From Coptis chinensis (taxonomy: Eukaryota > Streptophyta > Magnoliopsida > Ranunculales > Ranunculaceae): a stretch of 64,000 nucleotides of DNA. Position numbers and translations under genes: made by a program. Positions 13,401-24,293 of the stretch are shown one piece after another; position 1 is the first letter of the stretch, and every line of letters starts with the position of its first letter. The stretch covers positions 35,276,501-35,340,500 of the forward strand of contig CM027383.1 in assembly GCA_015680905.1 (NCBI GenBank), given 5' to 3'. The notes beneath the pieces were generated by a model. That model had not been told where the DNA came from and did not search any database. It was given only the letters and a program-made list of their open reading frames with translations.

Positions 13401-13698
13401 CGCGTGTCTTTGATAAGGTTTTTCATGGTCTAAACCATGAAAAACGGGTAACAAATTAAAATATTTGGGGGATTCGAAATCCCCACCGGTCTGCTAGAAC
13501 GATGCAAGATTTGGGGCTATCGCTCAAGGCTTTGTAGAAGTCCGAGAGAGGAGTCTCTCCTTCTTCAGGCATTATATCAGGTGGTGTGTGTGAAATAGTA
13601 GCTAGAGGTGTAGTGAGTGGTATACTAGATAGGCGTGCTTGTTGATGTTGCCGTGTAATTATGTTAGGTGTTTTTGTTCGACCAGACCTTAATCTCAT
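10454..13698 (-). pseudogene. Element A gag-protease with novel C-terminal extension, no RT
   Basis: The start MRLRSGRTK at 13698 matches B (45140) and C (29706). Gag pieces lie at 13698-13456, 13026-12601 and 12519-12076. The zinc knuckle, CX2CX4HX4C in B and C, is here CSFIWSPEHPDFHR, so two cysteines are lost. The protease region (about 11600-11300) keeps a DTGA active site (near 11560) and the family signature ANALINCRDGSMSMSFG. After a linker, the polypeptide continues with PPFQRDLEFALDP, FIFRLETVPNYTMNEFCAKP and a basic tail (TPSRSKMKKKVH). B shares these blocks and C lacks them. Several frameshifts and stops (for example near 13450 and 10690) make it a pseudogene. Confidence 0.82.
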
Positions 13699-14169
13699 AC
13701 AAGGTTAAGACCAAACTTAACTAAACACGACAACCTCCAAACAATCCTGATATACTAGTATAAACCTCTAACAGGAGATGTGAGGTATGGAAGAAAGGAA
13801 TACCTGATTGCGTCCTTGCTTCGCTTATGAATAGCGTCTTGTTTACGCGTGTCCAGTGTATATAACAAGTTTTAACACTGAAAAACTTGAAAAATCGAAG
13901 TTCGAATCAAACCTGTGGAAATCCGGCAAAATTCAGCTTAGGGCGCGGGTCGCACTCAGCTTCCAGTACTTTAGTGCAGGTCGCGCTCCTTTGGGGCGCA
14001 GGTGCGCTCCGTGCATTTTTTTTTTTCTTTTTCCGAGGAAGTTTAATGCTGAAAAAGACAACCACAGTTAGAATCGAACAAGGGTGGGTGGGTGAAATGG
14101 GACTTTAAGAAGAGTACTTATACTACGAAAACAATGCGGAAGTGAAACTAAGATGGCAGCGGCGCCATT
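13699..14169 (-). promoter_or_regulatory. Element A leader with primer-binding site
   Basis: The primer-binding site lies 2 nt inside the 5' LTR (plus 14155-14167; sense TGGCGCCGCTGCC). It is complementary to the 3' end of plant tRNA-Asp except for one base. The leader between it and gag holds GC-rich repeat units (13935-14015; GGGCGCAGGTGCGCTC type) also found near ORF2. No ORF of note. Confidence 0.75.
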
Positions 14170-15684
14170 TGATAAAACATAAAAAGATAAAGTTTACCTA
14201 CGAAATGAACGATAAACTCAAAATGTAAGTAAAACTAAAACTTATTACGTGCCTATATTATCAAAGATTGTTCTACTCTCGATCTATTGAACAGATATAG
14301 TGGAGTAGGAAGTTCGTTCCACTCCTAGTCCTTCCGCATGCTGTGTTTTCTAGTCTAATTACTCTACTCTAAGTCTAATGAGAGATTTACGAAATGGCAA
14401 CTAGACTACGATGCAACTACCCACAAGATGCAACTAGTCGACTATTAGAACAACTATGGGAATGATATGTCGATTCTATGATAAGGAGTTAGAGGGGAAT
14501 TGATTCCACCTTAACTCGACTTAATCCTACTAACGACGAATCGTCGTAATCCGAATTGAATCGCTTCCAGCAACAATGCAGTTACTCCTAATCCCTAATT
14601 ACACATGACATTTCTACCAATTCATAACTAGCATGTGAACGATTACACCCATTCTCATGGTGAACTAATCATTTCTAGAGTGGAAAGAAAATTACGGCGA
14701 CTTCTACGATAAATCGAATCAAGCTTTCATCAAGGCTTCTCAACCCCTCAAATGGAGGTTTAGCCGAGAATCATCATCGCTTATCATTCCCAATGGAATT
14801 CAAACAAGACATGATATAAAGATTTGAACTTTGCTTATTTAAACTCAATTGGAAACTAATCATGCAAGAATTAATTGAAACTAATAATGACAAGTAATTG
14901 AATCTAAGAATTGAAACTAAACAATTAATGGAAATGAAACTAGATTATCAAGAACAGTATTTTATTAATCTAATGAATAATAAAACAATGATTCAAATAC
15001 TAAATTAATAATCTACTTTGTTCTAAAGTAATTAATTAAACATGAAACTAGATCTAAAACAAGATATGAAAAACAAATTAATGGCGGCTAACTAATCTAG
15101 GTCTAACTATCTACCATTAACAAAGAGTCAAGCTCTTGTTTTTATACTTTCAGATCCAAAAATCATGCATGGGCTTGGAGCCATGTTTTGGGCCAGAGAA
15201 TCAGGCCCAAAACCCAATTCTTTCAGTCCAAAAAGGCCTCTTCAGCTGCAGTTGGCTTCAACAGACTTTTTGTCCACTTTTGCTCCTCTGATTGGGTCAA
15301 GTCTTAGACCATTGGAAATATCTTTCCGAGCCGGTCGTTTTGACATATGGTAGGCCCAATTCCGAGGTCTGAGTCCAAAGATACGGCCTTCGGAAGTTCT
15401 CCTGACTTTGAGTGCTGTTTTTGCCCACGTCGACTTTTCAGCTTTTGACCGGGCTTTACAAAGGCTTTGTCTTCTTGAATCTTGGCCTTTAATCACGAAA
15501 CTCCTTAACAACTGACCTGTGCTCCTTTATCTTGCTAAAGTGGCACATTTCTGCACATAATGGACTTTGAAGCCTGGAATGCATCAAAACACGTAATCAG
15601 TATTTACTTTTAATTATTACTCACATAATTGGTCTAAAAGTATGACTGTTACAGGGTTAAAACTACAGTTTTGGGCTCTTATCA
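14170..15684 (-). repeat. Element A 5' LTR (1515 bp)
   Basis: This is the partner of 3164-4674. The plus-strand start is TGATAAAACATA and the end is GGGCTCTTATCA, followed by the duplicated TAGAG. The sense-strand tip TGATAAGAGCCCAAAACTGT is shared with B and, nearly, with C. Confidence 0.93.
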
Positions 15685-15689
15685 TAGAG

Positions 15690-15990
15690 ACAGCGGCAGC
15701 CGCAAGCCAGAGACAATTTGACCAACCATGGCCACGAGACATCCAGGTCTGGGGGGAACCAAATGGGGAAAGTGAGTCACGTCAGGCACGTGCTCAAGGA
15801 GGATATCGTCTAGAATGCCATAGCCAACCCTAATCGCTTCTAGGTTAGGTCGACAGGAGCGTGGGGGAGGAAGTGGAAGTTTAAAAGGCCTCCCAGTGGT
15901 GGAGGGGGCCATGGTGGGATTTGACGGAGCAGTGGATGCCTCCGCATATGACCACGAGGAAGTCGAACCCTCTGATTGGGAATCCGGCAT
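15690..15990 (-). pseudogene. Tat1 antisense ORF, N-terminal part
   Basis: This is the upstream part of the ORF cut by element A. An ATG at 15990 starts MPDSQSEGSTSSWSYAE. It continues with VGYGILDDILLEHVPD and GLRLPLS, then hits the TAGAG junction. The VSGLRLPLS block corresponds to KAGMRLPFSRL in the Tat2 antisense ORF, and the next conserved block resumes at 3163, so the two halves belong together. Start choice is tentative because the frame is open further upstream. Confidence 0.6.
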
Positions 15991-16515
15991 CAGGAGAGAG
16001 TTTATGAAGATGAACAGTTCACGAAAGGAAATGCAAAAGAGAAGAGGAAAGACTACCAACCTGATGCACCAATCCAAGGGCAAGAACGAGCGTCTGAGCA
16101 AGCAATGAATGGAGAAATGACGGGGGAGAAGAACTCTAAAAAGGGGGAAGGGCTGAATGCAAGGAGGAGAGGGGGTAGTGGAGAAAGATGATAGGGAGTC
16201 AAAAATGGTGTCTGGTGAGAAAGAAGGAGGAGAGTGAGAAGCAAATGAGGAAGAGAAAGGGAGCGAGCGGAATTTGAAGTGCAAAGGGGGTAAAAGGGTA
16301 AAAGAAGGGGAGCATAAACTAAGGAGCCGTCAGTTAAACCAGAGGAGGCACGACACGTGGAGGAATGGGAAACAAGGCGGTTCGAACCAAGCACGCTTGG
16401 GACAGGTGTACGGATAATAATGAAGCGTGAAACAGAAGCCAAAAGAAAAGGCGGACAAAGATGGGTTCTAGAATCCACGAACATTTAGGAGGTTCGCGGA
16501 CTTGAGAGGGGGCAT
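15991..16515 (+). other. Tat1 3' noncoding region and polypurine tract
   Basis: Purine-rich sequence with no convincing gene; the long minus-strand ORFs here are low-complexity complements of it. It ends in GAGAGGGGGCAT (16504-16515), a good polypurine tract directly before the LTR. Confidence 0.6.
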
Positions 16516-16879
16516 TGTAGCGACCCAATTTATGATGGTCGGCGGTCCGGCAGCCGATGGATCCAAAAAGAGGACATACGGTGGGATGGGAGGCATTCTA
16601 GAAGGGTCGCGGACACAGGAGTCGAGTGTGAAGGCTGAGAACCGAGGACTGGCAGTAGAAAGCCGCGAACTAAAGGGGTGGTTGGCCTGGAGTTGTACCA
16701 TCGGGACACGTGCCCAACATGAGCAAGGGGAAAACCCTAGGGTCGTACGGGAACCCTCCACACGGCAATCGATGGACCGAGAGATGGAGGGACAGGTGGA
16801 GGGCCTAAGAGAGAGGTGAGGGATTATAAATAGAACAGGAGAGGAGGAGGAAAAGATAGGTCACAACAGCACCAATGCA
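16516..16879 (+). repeat. Tat1 3' LTR
   Basis: It starts TGTAGCGACCC right after the polypurine tract. A TATA-like ATTATAAATA lies near 16822-16831. The end is placed at a CA (16878-16879), where sequence resembling RPL13 intron begins. The other LTR is outside the window, so the right boundary is uncertain. Confidence 0.6.
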
Positions 16880-16972
16880 AAATTGTTATTTTTTATAGTG
16901 AAAATAGTGAAACTAGATTGCCAGCATCTTCAAATAGAGTACCATCCATATTAGAAATAAAATATTTATTAC

Positions 16973-17131
16973 CTTATATATGTGAGCGCATCTTAGGAAA
17001 ACAACTAGATTAGCTTTTTAGGTTTTCAACCTCAGAGCATTAGCTTGAAGTCCCTTAAGTGAACGGTTCTTGCGATGGTGATCAACTGCAATGCCAATAG
17101 TTGGTGCAAGTTTTTTTGGGATCCCCATAGC
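16973..17131 (-). pseudogene. RPL13: Ribosomal protein eL13 (RPL13) exon 3, with stop codon
   Basis: RPL13 is a component of the large cytosolic ribosomal subunit. The exon is 159 nt, exactly 53 codons in phase 0. It is bounded by acceptor CTGTCAG (17132-17138) and donor AAG|GTAATA (16972-16971). It encodes [37 protein letters not shown], then TAA where the family has Tyr, then KANLVVFLRCAHIYK. Other changes fit C>T decay (Pro>Leu, Arg>Cys, Arg>His). Exon 2 ends at the matching codon 39 kb away at 56774, with Tat2 between. The last exon or exons must lie left of the window, beyond Tat1. Flanking intron sequence occupies 16880-16972 and 17132-17492; I see no other gene there. Confidence 0.9.
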
Positions 17132-17497
17132 CTGACAGTAACAAAAAAATTTGCTGAAAACCAACAGAAAGGAAATACATAACAAATATGGACAAAGAAA
17201 TGTATCCACAATAGCACTATATACTTCCAAGTTCAAAATAGAAAAAATAGTTAGTTTGAGAAAATACACGTAACAATACATAATGCTTTTCAAAATAGAT
17301 GAGCACCATACAAGTAACAAGGTATGAGTGTATGAGTGTATGACCAATTTGGACATAATTTAAGAGAACAAGAAAACTTGAACACTAGTCACTTTAACCA
17401 AATCTGATTGAACAAAGTTTTGAGTAGTCCTTCAAGTAACAAAACAAATAACATACCAACGGAAGAAAAAAAACAATATATAAAATGCCACACACTT

Positions 17498-17929
17498 TGT
17501 AAGTACCCTCCGTTCCACATTACAGAACACGTGCCCACATACCAGGATGTCCTACTTCAGCTCATCCCACAACATCAGATCGTACCAACGACCCAACACC
17601 CAGGTCGTCAACATCATCAGTTGTAACCATTTATGGAAGGATATCAACTAACGCGATCTTGGAGCTCAACCAACGCCACAATCAAGGAGACATTAACTTT
17701 GTAACAACAGAGTAAGGGCAAATCATCAAGATATCACACAAGGTGGATCTACAATTCATAACAGTCCAAGCACACATCTATAAATAGAGAGAGATGAACT
17801 ACGTAAGGTTTGATTCAAGTTTGACCCTGAGAAACTTGATACGTATACAACTCTTATCCCAAGAAGAGTGCAACCATTCCCTATCTTCCAACTCATCAGG
17901 TCGTAGTCCAGTAAACACCAACATCTACA
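17498..17929 (+). repeat. Tat2 5' LTR (432 bp)
   Basis: It starts TGTAAGTACCCTCC and ends CAACATCTACA. TATAAATA at 17779-17786 is a likely TATA box. It matches 56340-56770 closely by eye. CAGGTCGT occurs within it at 17601 and 17898. Confidence 0.93.
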
Positions 17930-17930
17930 T

Positions 17931-17946
17931 TGGCGCCGTCTGCCGG
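17931..17946 (+). promoter_or_regulatory. Tat2 primer-binding site
   Basis: TGGCGCCGTCTGCCGG begins one base after the LTR. It is complementary to the 3' end of plant tRNA-Asp (TGGCGCCGTTGCCGG) if one extra C is allowed. Only 32 bp of leader remain before the GTTAC duplication made by element B (17979-17983). Confidence 0.75.
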
Positions 17947-17983
17947 TTCGTTTCCTTGAGAAAACAATAAAAATGACAGTTAC

Positions 17984-19376
17984 TGATAATAGTTAAATTG
18001 AATAGTTTTACTAATGAATAAAGCGATGAAACTCTAAACGCAAGTAAAACTAAAACTGAACTATACTCGTGATTATCAAAGATTTCTACTCTCGATACTA
18101 TTGAAGTAGAGTTAGAATAGAAGATTCATTCCACTCTTAGTTCTTTAGCATTCAAGTTTCCTACGATTATCAATCCTACTAAAGTCAATGAAAGTTTTAC
18201 GAATTATACTATGAAATGCCACGGAATACTAAAGTTTGAATCTAGAATAAGAATTAGGGGGGAATTGAATCCACCTTGAATCCAACTTAAGAAACTAGCA
18301 TAGATTGTTGTAATCCAATTCTTACGTTCTTACGGTAAGAATTGGTCGTTCTAATCCCTAATTGTACATGACATCTCTACCAATTCATAACTAGCATGTG
18401 AGGACGTCCACCCATTCTCATGGAAAATCAATGACCTTCTAGAGTGGAATAGACTCTTACAACGATTTTATACTACACAATCAAGTTTTCATCAAGGCTT
18501 CATCAAACCCCTCTAATGGAGGTTTAGCCTTAATTCATCAAACTATCATTTCCATATGAAATTGAATAAGACATAATATAAAGATTCTAACTTTATTAAA
18601 TTCAACTAAACAATAATTGAAATCTAAATTGACAACTAATAAATCATTAACGACTAAGAATTGAAATTAGATTTAAGCAATTTGAAATAACAAAATCGAA
18701 ATTATCAAGAACTAACTATTATATTTATCTAATGATTCAATATTGAAATTAAAACAAGAATAACAACTAATTAATTAATTGAAAAAAACTAGATCTAGAA
18801 CTAAGCTTTAATGGTTACTCTAATGACTACTTTCTATCCTAAGCTAATTGATACTTAAGCGCTAAGTCTTGTGTGTGGAAATGGAGGAGACCAGATCCAC
18901 ATTTTCGTGCATGTACTGAGGGTCCATGTTTTTGGCTGGAAAATCGAGCCCAAAACCCAATTTCTTCAGTCCACAGGGCCCTTTTCAGCTGGCTTTGACT
19001 TTAATAGGCCTTTTGTCCACTTTTCCTCCTCTGATTGGGTCAGAGTTTGGACCATTGGAAAGCCCTTTCCGAGCCGGTCGTTTTGACATAAAGTATGCCC
19101 AATTCCGAGGCCTGACTCTAAAAATACGGTCTTCGGAAGTTCTGCTAACTTTTGTGTGTTGTTTCTGCCTGTCTTGGCCTTTAATCACAGAACTTCTTAG
19201 CAACCAACCCTTGCTCCTTTATATCGCTAAAGTGACACATTTCTGCACATAATTAACTTCAATACTTGAAATATATAAAAGCACGTAATTAGCATTAACT
19301 CTTATTTATTACTCGCATAATTGGTCTAAAAGTATTATTGTTAAGGGGTTAAAACTACAATTTTGGGCTCTTATCA
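17984..19376 (-). repeat. Element B 3' LTR (1393 bp)
   Basis: The plus strand starts TGATAATAGTTAAATTG and ends GGGCTCTTATCA. It agrees with the 5' LTR (45793-47181) over the outer parts, but differs markedly in the middle (about 18540-18720), as described in the findings. Confidence 0.9.
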
Positions 19377-20849
19377 AACCACCCCCAAATAGCATTTTGC
19401 TTGTCCTCAAGTAAATATGAGAAATTAGCATAAGTGACAAAAAATGGAGTCCTAACTAATCTCATTTCGCCGAGTGCGATTGCATTGACCATATGCAACA
19501 AGGCCTTAAACCACTAGGAATCCCCTAGTGAACGAGTTGTAGTCTCGTGAGAGTTTTCCAGTGAAGGTACTCACAAACTTCATCTATAGTACAACGACTC
19601 AGAAATAAAACTATTGTTTCCTTATCTATGTCTCAATTTTCTATACATCTCACTAGCAATGAATACAGAATAATCAAGTCGAAACCTAAGCTAATATATG
19701 CATAATAATCAATCATCTACGAATAAACATATATACAATGAGTAATACTATGAGATGTACTAGCAGGTCCGTTTCTGAAAACTCGGAATAACGTCCTTAA
19801 GTAGGTCCTCACATAAATGTTAAGACAAAAACCACTCTGATTTTTCCGCTCAAGTTTCGCTACTCCAAATAAGTTAAAAGCACTTTTACCTTACAATCTC
19901 AATGACACACAAGGAAGCCGGAGTCGATCAAACACATCTGCCACTTACTATCACACTAACCTATTCCTAATTGAGCTAAAGGTCTTTATTAGGTGTTGTG
20001 GGGATTAGGAGATGGTTTAAGAAGGAAGGAAATTGATATTCAAAAAGGACAAGTCTGAGATAATAGAGGCTTCATATTATGTAAATAGAGAAACCTTTGT
20101 TCTTTACTTTTGCTTCTACACTTTGTTTCCATCCTTAGCCATATTTTTCTTTTTCTTTGGCTTTTGACTCATTTGATTCTATTTTTGGAGTTATAACTAT
20201 TTATTTTATTTTATTTGGATGGAAACTTTCTTTTCTTCTTTGAAATGACTAACAAATTCTTGATTTCAAAGGTTTTTCTCTTTTTTATTCTTCATCTCTA
20301 TTCTCAGACTTATTCAAAGAATTGGGTAGGTTGATTTTTTTTATTTTGTTTAGTTTTGTAACAGGGTAAAGAATTTGCGGTTTATGAAAGGCTCTATAAA
20401 GGCTCAGAGGGGCGACTAGAGGAAAATAATTCATAGGTTTGAATTTCTGGCTATATCGATCCAAAGAGGGCCTAAATTCTCGCTTAGGATATGGTATAGT
20501 AATCAATCAAGTGGATGTGTGATTTCTCTATCCGGATTTTACTTCTCCCTTGTGTCATTTCTCAAATGTTCACTCATATAATGCTTTAGGCTATATTCTC
20601 ATAGGATTTGTAGAATAAGTACTCTAGCCTAGATTTCAGAAACTTACTGCCAACAATCATAGATACGCATGTAACATATTTATAGATAGATGCAAGGATT
20701 ATTACCTACATATTAGCCTAAGTTTCTAAACAACTATTATAATGCAAAAGCTACGTGAGACTTCTAGATTATTGAGAGCATAGAGAAAGAAAACAATACC
20801 AATATTCCTAAGTGTATAGCATACTTTTTATTTATATTTTAAAAATATT

Positions 20850-20939
<90 letters not shown>

Positions 20940-21243
20940 TAAGTGCATATTATATATATATATCTATATCCTAACAGATGCCTTAATTATAATGCGTGTT
21001 TCTATGACTTCAAACAAGAAGCATGCTTTGTCCTTAAAGTATTTAAATAAATAGGTTAGAGAAATACCATTGAAACGCGTGAAATTCTGGAACATCTGCA
21101 AAATAAGGTTAAACATACTAATATAGAAAAGAAAAACGGACGCAACTCTATAAGAGTTCCACCCGTAATGGGGTTAATGAGAAACAAATTGCTTGGGACA
21201 TAAACAGACACTAACTGAAATAAAAACTAACCTTAACTCCCAT
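19377..21243 (-). other. Element B 3' noncoding region
   Basis: No gene. Beside the LTR is the polypurine tract (CCACCCCCAAAT, 19379-19390). Next comes the stem-loop TTGCTTG-TCCT-CAAGTAA, one mismatch from the A version. A second, decayed hairpin copy follows ORF2 (ATGCTTTGTCCTTAAAGTAT, about 21024-21043), and its C-tract is lost. A TA microsatellite interrupts the region at 20852-20932. The whole stretch is colinear with 4675-6575 of element A. Confidence 0.78.
20852..20932. repeat. (TA)n microsatellite
   Basis: About 40 TA units in the 3' region of element B. Element A has no repeat at the equivalent place. It creates a spurious Tyr-Ile ORF. Confidence 0.95.
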
Positions 21244-22163
21244 TTAAGCATTTTCCTCATTTCCCTCTCCAAAGAGAGGAGGTTCCTTCGCATCCTGCCA
21301 TGCCATGATAACTCGCCAAGCCCGCTGCCGTGTGTCGTCAACTTGTGCTAACATGTCTAGTGTTACTATGTCTAATGGGGTGTAAGGAGCAACCAAATGA
21401 GGTTGCACCTGCCATCCCGCCCAAGTCATTACTCGGAATGAGCGAACCACCCAATTGGTGGGTCTCATGACTTCAACCCTTTTCCAATCCGTGAACTGGG
21501 TACATAATTCAGGTAGACAACTCGAGCATGATCGCAAACCAAAACAGGCATAAGAAGATACATATGTCGCATGCTTTGGGCTCTCTTAAGACTAGCCACT
21601 AATACTCAGGGAATGTCATATCGGCGACGTCCCTCAGCTAAAGCAAGGAAAAGGTCACCAGCGGTACTATTTGCAGAGGTAAACTGCCAATCCCCTAAAA
21701 TATTCATCAGGATGAATAACATAGTGGTGCCTATATTTAGGGACAGGCTACCAAGGACTATGTTGTAACGCCCTTGGTCCATTATACAAAATACCCCTCT
21801 CCCATAATACTCATGGAAATATGTATAGTCATAGAGGTATGTATTATCGGTTATATATCCCCACGTGTGAATAGGATCAGGTATTGGTATTCCCGAAACT
21901 AATGCTACCACATACTTACTGAATTTTAGGGGTGTGTCATCAATCGTGACGGAGAATTCTTGTTCTCCATCCTGGTTACAATAGAACTTAATATTATTGT
22001 AAAAAAATTCAGTAAGCTTAGGTGAATACGAGTCGTCTTCACTTCCCAGAAGATGCCTCCATCCGAACTGCATGATCCTCTCGCGGAACCAATGTCCATA
22101 AGACTCGCTCCCCAACAAGTGTTCAAAGATCTGCCCTCGGTTACTACTATATAGAGAAGTCAT
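21244..22163 (-). pseudogene. Element B ORF2 (env-position protein)
   Basis: The start is taken at 22163 (MTSLYSSNRGQIFEHLLG), because upstream residues have no counterpart in A. Open to 21606, where a TGA interrupts. A second piece (21537-21244) continues the homology: RPTN-VVRSFRVMTW-GWQVQPH-VAPYTP matches A residue for residue over long runs. The core FGSLSLNIGT-MLFILMNILGDWQF is shared with A and C. The C-terminus is acidic (LFGEGNEENA). No membrane anchor is evident. Function unknown. Confidence 0.7.
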
Positions 22164-23103
22164 CACAAAACTACTTTCTAGAACAGCTGCAACGATCTTG
22201 GAACAACCCACAAAAAATTGGAATTTTTCTTGGCCACGGGGTTCTGGGCGCAGGGTGCACTCCACCTATGCCTGGGTGGGGCGCGTGGTGCGCCTTGGTG
22301 ATTTTAGAGTTCCAGGCACTTGGGCGTAGGGCGCGCTCACTTTCTGCCTGGGATGGGCGCGGGTCACGCTCATGATGAAAACTAGAATTCTAGTGTTGTG
22401 GGCGCAGGTCGCGCTCATCTCAGGGCTTGGTAGGGCACGCGAGTCGCTCGATGAAATTATCGACAAATTGCCTTGGGCACGAGTAAGCCCGAGAGCTGAT
22501 ATAGTACTAAAATGGATAAGAAAGATGGGAACCGTGGGAGTGAAAGGTGAGAGATGAAAGTGAGGTGTAGTGTGGATTGTGAGTGTAGAATGAATGAAGT
22601 TTTTATAGGTTTTAAGTTGCTAAAACGAATCGAGAAGTTACCAAAAAGTTTTAAGGCAATTGCCGGAAACAAAATATTTCCAAAACTAAAAACGGAAACA
22701 ACCCATATTCTCTATTCCAAAACAAACCTAATATCTTTTAGGTTGAATTTAGGATAGAAAATGCCTAACTTATCGAGATTTCATCCTATCACAATATCTA
22801 TTCATAGCCATGCCCATATCGGCAATATTCCCAACAATCATTTTAAAATTATATAATAAATTTGTGGATCATATAAAAATCATGCTAGACTAACTAATAT
22901 CACCCCCAAACAATTCGGGAAGGTGGGATTAACAATAAAACAATACACAATTTGAAAAGAACCATATTATATTAAAAAATAAAATTCAAACAACATTTTA
23001 ACTACCGAATTTAAATTTAACTACTGAATTTTAAAAAACTTAATATCCGAACTAATAAAAACAATAAAAACAACTAAATAACATCAAAACACCAAATTTT
23101 TCG
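22164..23103 (-). promoter_or_regulatory. Element B ORF1-ORF2 spacer with GC-rich repeats and promoter-like block
   Basis: GC-rich units run across 22236-22490: GGGCGCAGG-TGCACTC, GGGCGCGGGTCACGCTC, GGGCGCAGGTCGCGCTC. They are spaced by GAGTTCCAG/CTAG-type linkers. A TATA-like CCTATAAAAA (sense; plus about 22596-22606) is followed by the same C/A/T initiator-like tract as in A. A polypurine-type site lies at 22901-22914 next to a hairpin-prone CCCAAA-CAA-TTCGGG. No gene. Confidence 0.5.
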
Positions 23104-24293
23104 AAACACCTAGCCACGTGATGAAGATGGACCCTGAGATGGAGATTGGGCCTGGGATGAAGATGGGGCATGAGATGAAGAAGGGCCCGAGCCATCCGTC
23201 CTTTGATGACGACGCTCATGCCTCTCAGACTCATCTGAAACAGAAACCTCCAGGGGTGGCATGCATCGTAGAATCTCTACTCAGAACAGGTGATGTGCTT
23301 CCATCTCTGCCTTCATCTCTGTATAATGCGCAACCTGGCACTGTAGGACTGTCTCCATGTTATAATGGAGATCCGACTGGCTCTTGTCGAGTATTTCAAA
23401 ATTCATCTGAATGGTATTTTGTTTCGTTCGAATTTTAATCTGCCTATCTCGTATATCTTCACAAATAGCATAAATGCAACATACGCCAGTATGCAACACT
23501 GACATGCATTTTGAATCAGACATACACCTCTCCAAGGCATCTTCATCCAAACATGTCATGTCCTCCCTTTCCTCATCCGAATCAACCATCCTGTCCTCCG
23601 GCAACATCCAAGTCTTTTGGATAGACTCCGTATAAATAATTTCGTTTGAATGCAATTTTAACATAGTCCGCTCAGTTCTTGGTTCTCTCCCCCCCCCCAA
23701 GACAACATTATCTTCATTATTAAAGCAGAGAATGGTGCAATACTCTTCCCAACTCCTCTAATCATATTTATCAAAAGCTCGAGGATACAGAATTCATACC
23801 TCTTCTCTTACAATATCCAGATAATGTGCAGACATGTCAAACCGATGTCGCTCACTTTCTCCTTCCCAATGACTTTCTTACTAATCCACTGAGCTACAGC
23901 CAGTTGGTTGGTTCGCAGAGATGACTGTCGAGCACAATGAGAATTCGGATTGTATTGACCTTCCATGAGAGTGTCGTTCATCAATGCAGGAACTCCTGTA
24001 TACTGGGATTCCTGCACAGTGGCGTCGAGGTGGTATTCAGGCATAATGCCTAGAATCTCAGCCAACTTCTCTCTCGATAATTCTCTCCTAACCCCAGCCA
24101 CCTTCATGAAAACTTTCCGACCATCCAACTCTCTCTTCTTATAGAATTGTTCGAACAAATCGGAGTGGTAGAAATTATTTGTCGAGTACCACAACATATT
24201 CCAATTCCTCCTAATCATCTCGTCATGAAAAAATGGCATGAAGCGGTCGGCCGTAAATGCTTGTTCCGGCAGAATTCTTCGTCTTAGAGCCAT
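23104..24293 (-). pseudogene. Element B ORF1 (Athila ORF-1-like protein)
   Basis: The ATG at 24293 begins MALRRRILPEQAF. The frame is open to 23808. After a frameshift the homology continues at 23700-23281 (PEDRMVDSDEEREDMTCLDEDALERC...) and in weak form to about 23104 (Arg/His-rich tail). The N-terminal block, the acidic linker and the coiled-coil-like part follow the same order as in A. A run of nine C (about 23691-23699) is a likely frameshift site. Unknown role; see the A copy for family remarks. Confidence 0.72.

Larger units (their letters stand above)
3164..15684 (-). mobile_element. Element A: non-autonomous Athila-like LTR retrotransposon
   Basis: The element is complete. LTRs lie at 3164-4674 and 14170-15684, each TG...CA, flanked by the 5-bp target duplication TAGAG (3159-3163 and 15685-15689). 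Sense is the minus strand, so the 5' LTR is on the right. Sense order is LTR, primer-binding site, leader, gag-protease, noncoding island, ORF1, spacer, ORF2, 3' UTR, polypurine tract, LTR. There is no RT, RNase H or integrase: only 1.1 kb separates the end of gag-pro from ORF1, and none of it resembles pol. Element B has the same architecture, so this is a lineage trait and not a private deletion. It sits inside the antisense ORF of Tat1. Confidence 0.92.
1..16879 (+). mobile_element. Tat1: 3' part of a Tat-lineage Ty3/gypsy retrotransposon
   Basis: The left end lies outside the window. What remains reads, on the plus strand, integrase tail (1-552), noncoding spacer, a long antisense ORF, a purine-rich tract and one LTR (from 16516). 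An antisense ORF between pol and the 3' LTR is a known trait of Tat-lineage elements such as the Retand/Grande type, and Tat2 in this window has the same plan. The element is interrupted at 3163/15690 by element A, with TAGAG duplicated. Its right end abuts RPL13 intron 3, so Tat1 probably inserted there. The exact right boundary (about 16879, after a CA) is inferred, because the partner LTR is not in the window. Confidence 0.8.

Noticed and set aside
16053..16761. Long minus-strand ORFs between the Tat1 antisense ORF and its LTR
   Set aside because: They complement purine-rich low-complexity sequence (GAGGAGA runs) and give Ser/Pro/Leu-rich nonsense without counterpart in Tat2.
20812..21054. 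ORF of Tyr-Ile repeats
   Set aside because: It is the translation of a TA microsatellite; the same applies to the ORF over 53836-54165.
21244..22163. Calling ORF2 a true envelope protein
   Set aside because: No signal peptide, cleavage site or clear membrane anchor is visible in any of the three copies; only the position suggests it.
22236..22490. GC-rich stretch as a CpG-island gene promoter
   Set aside because: It lies inside element B, repeats elsewhere in A and B, and has no gene beyond ORF2 downstream.
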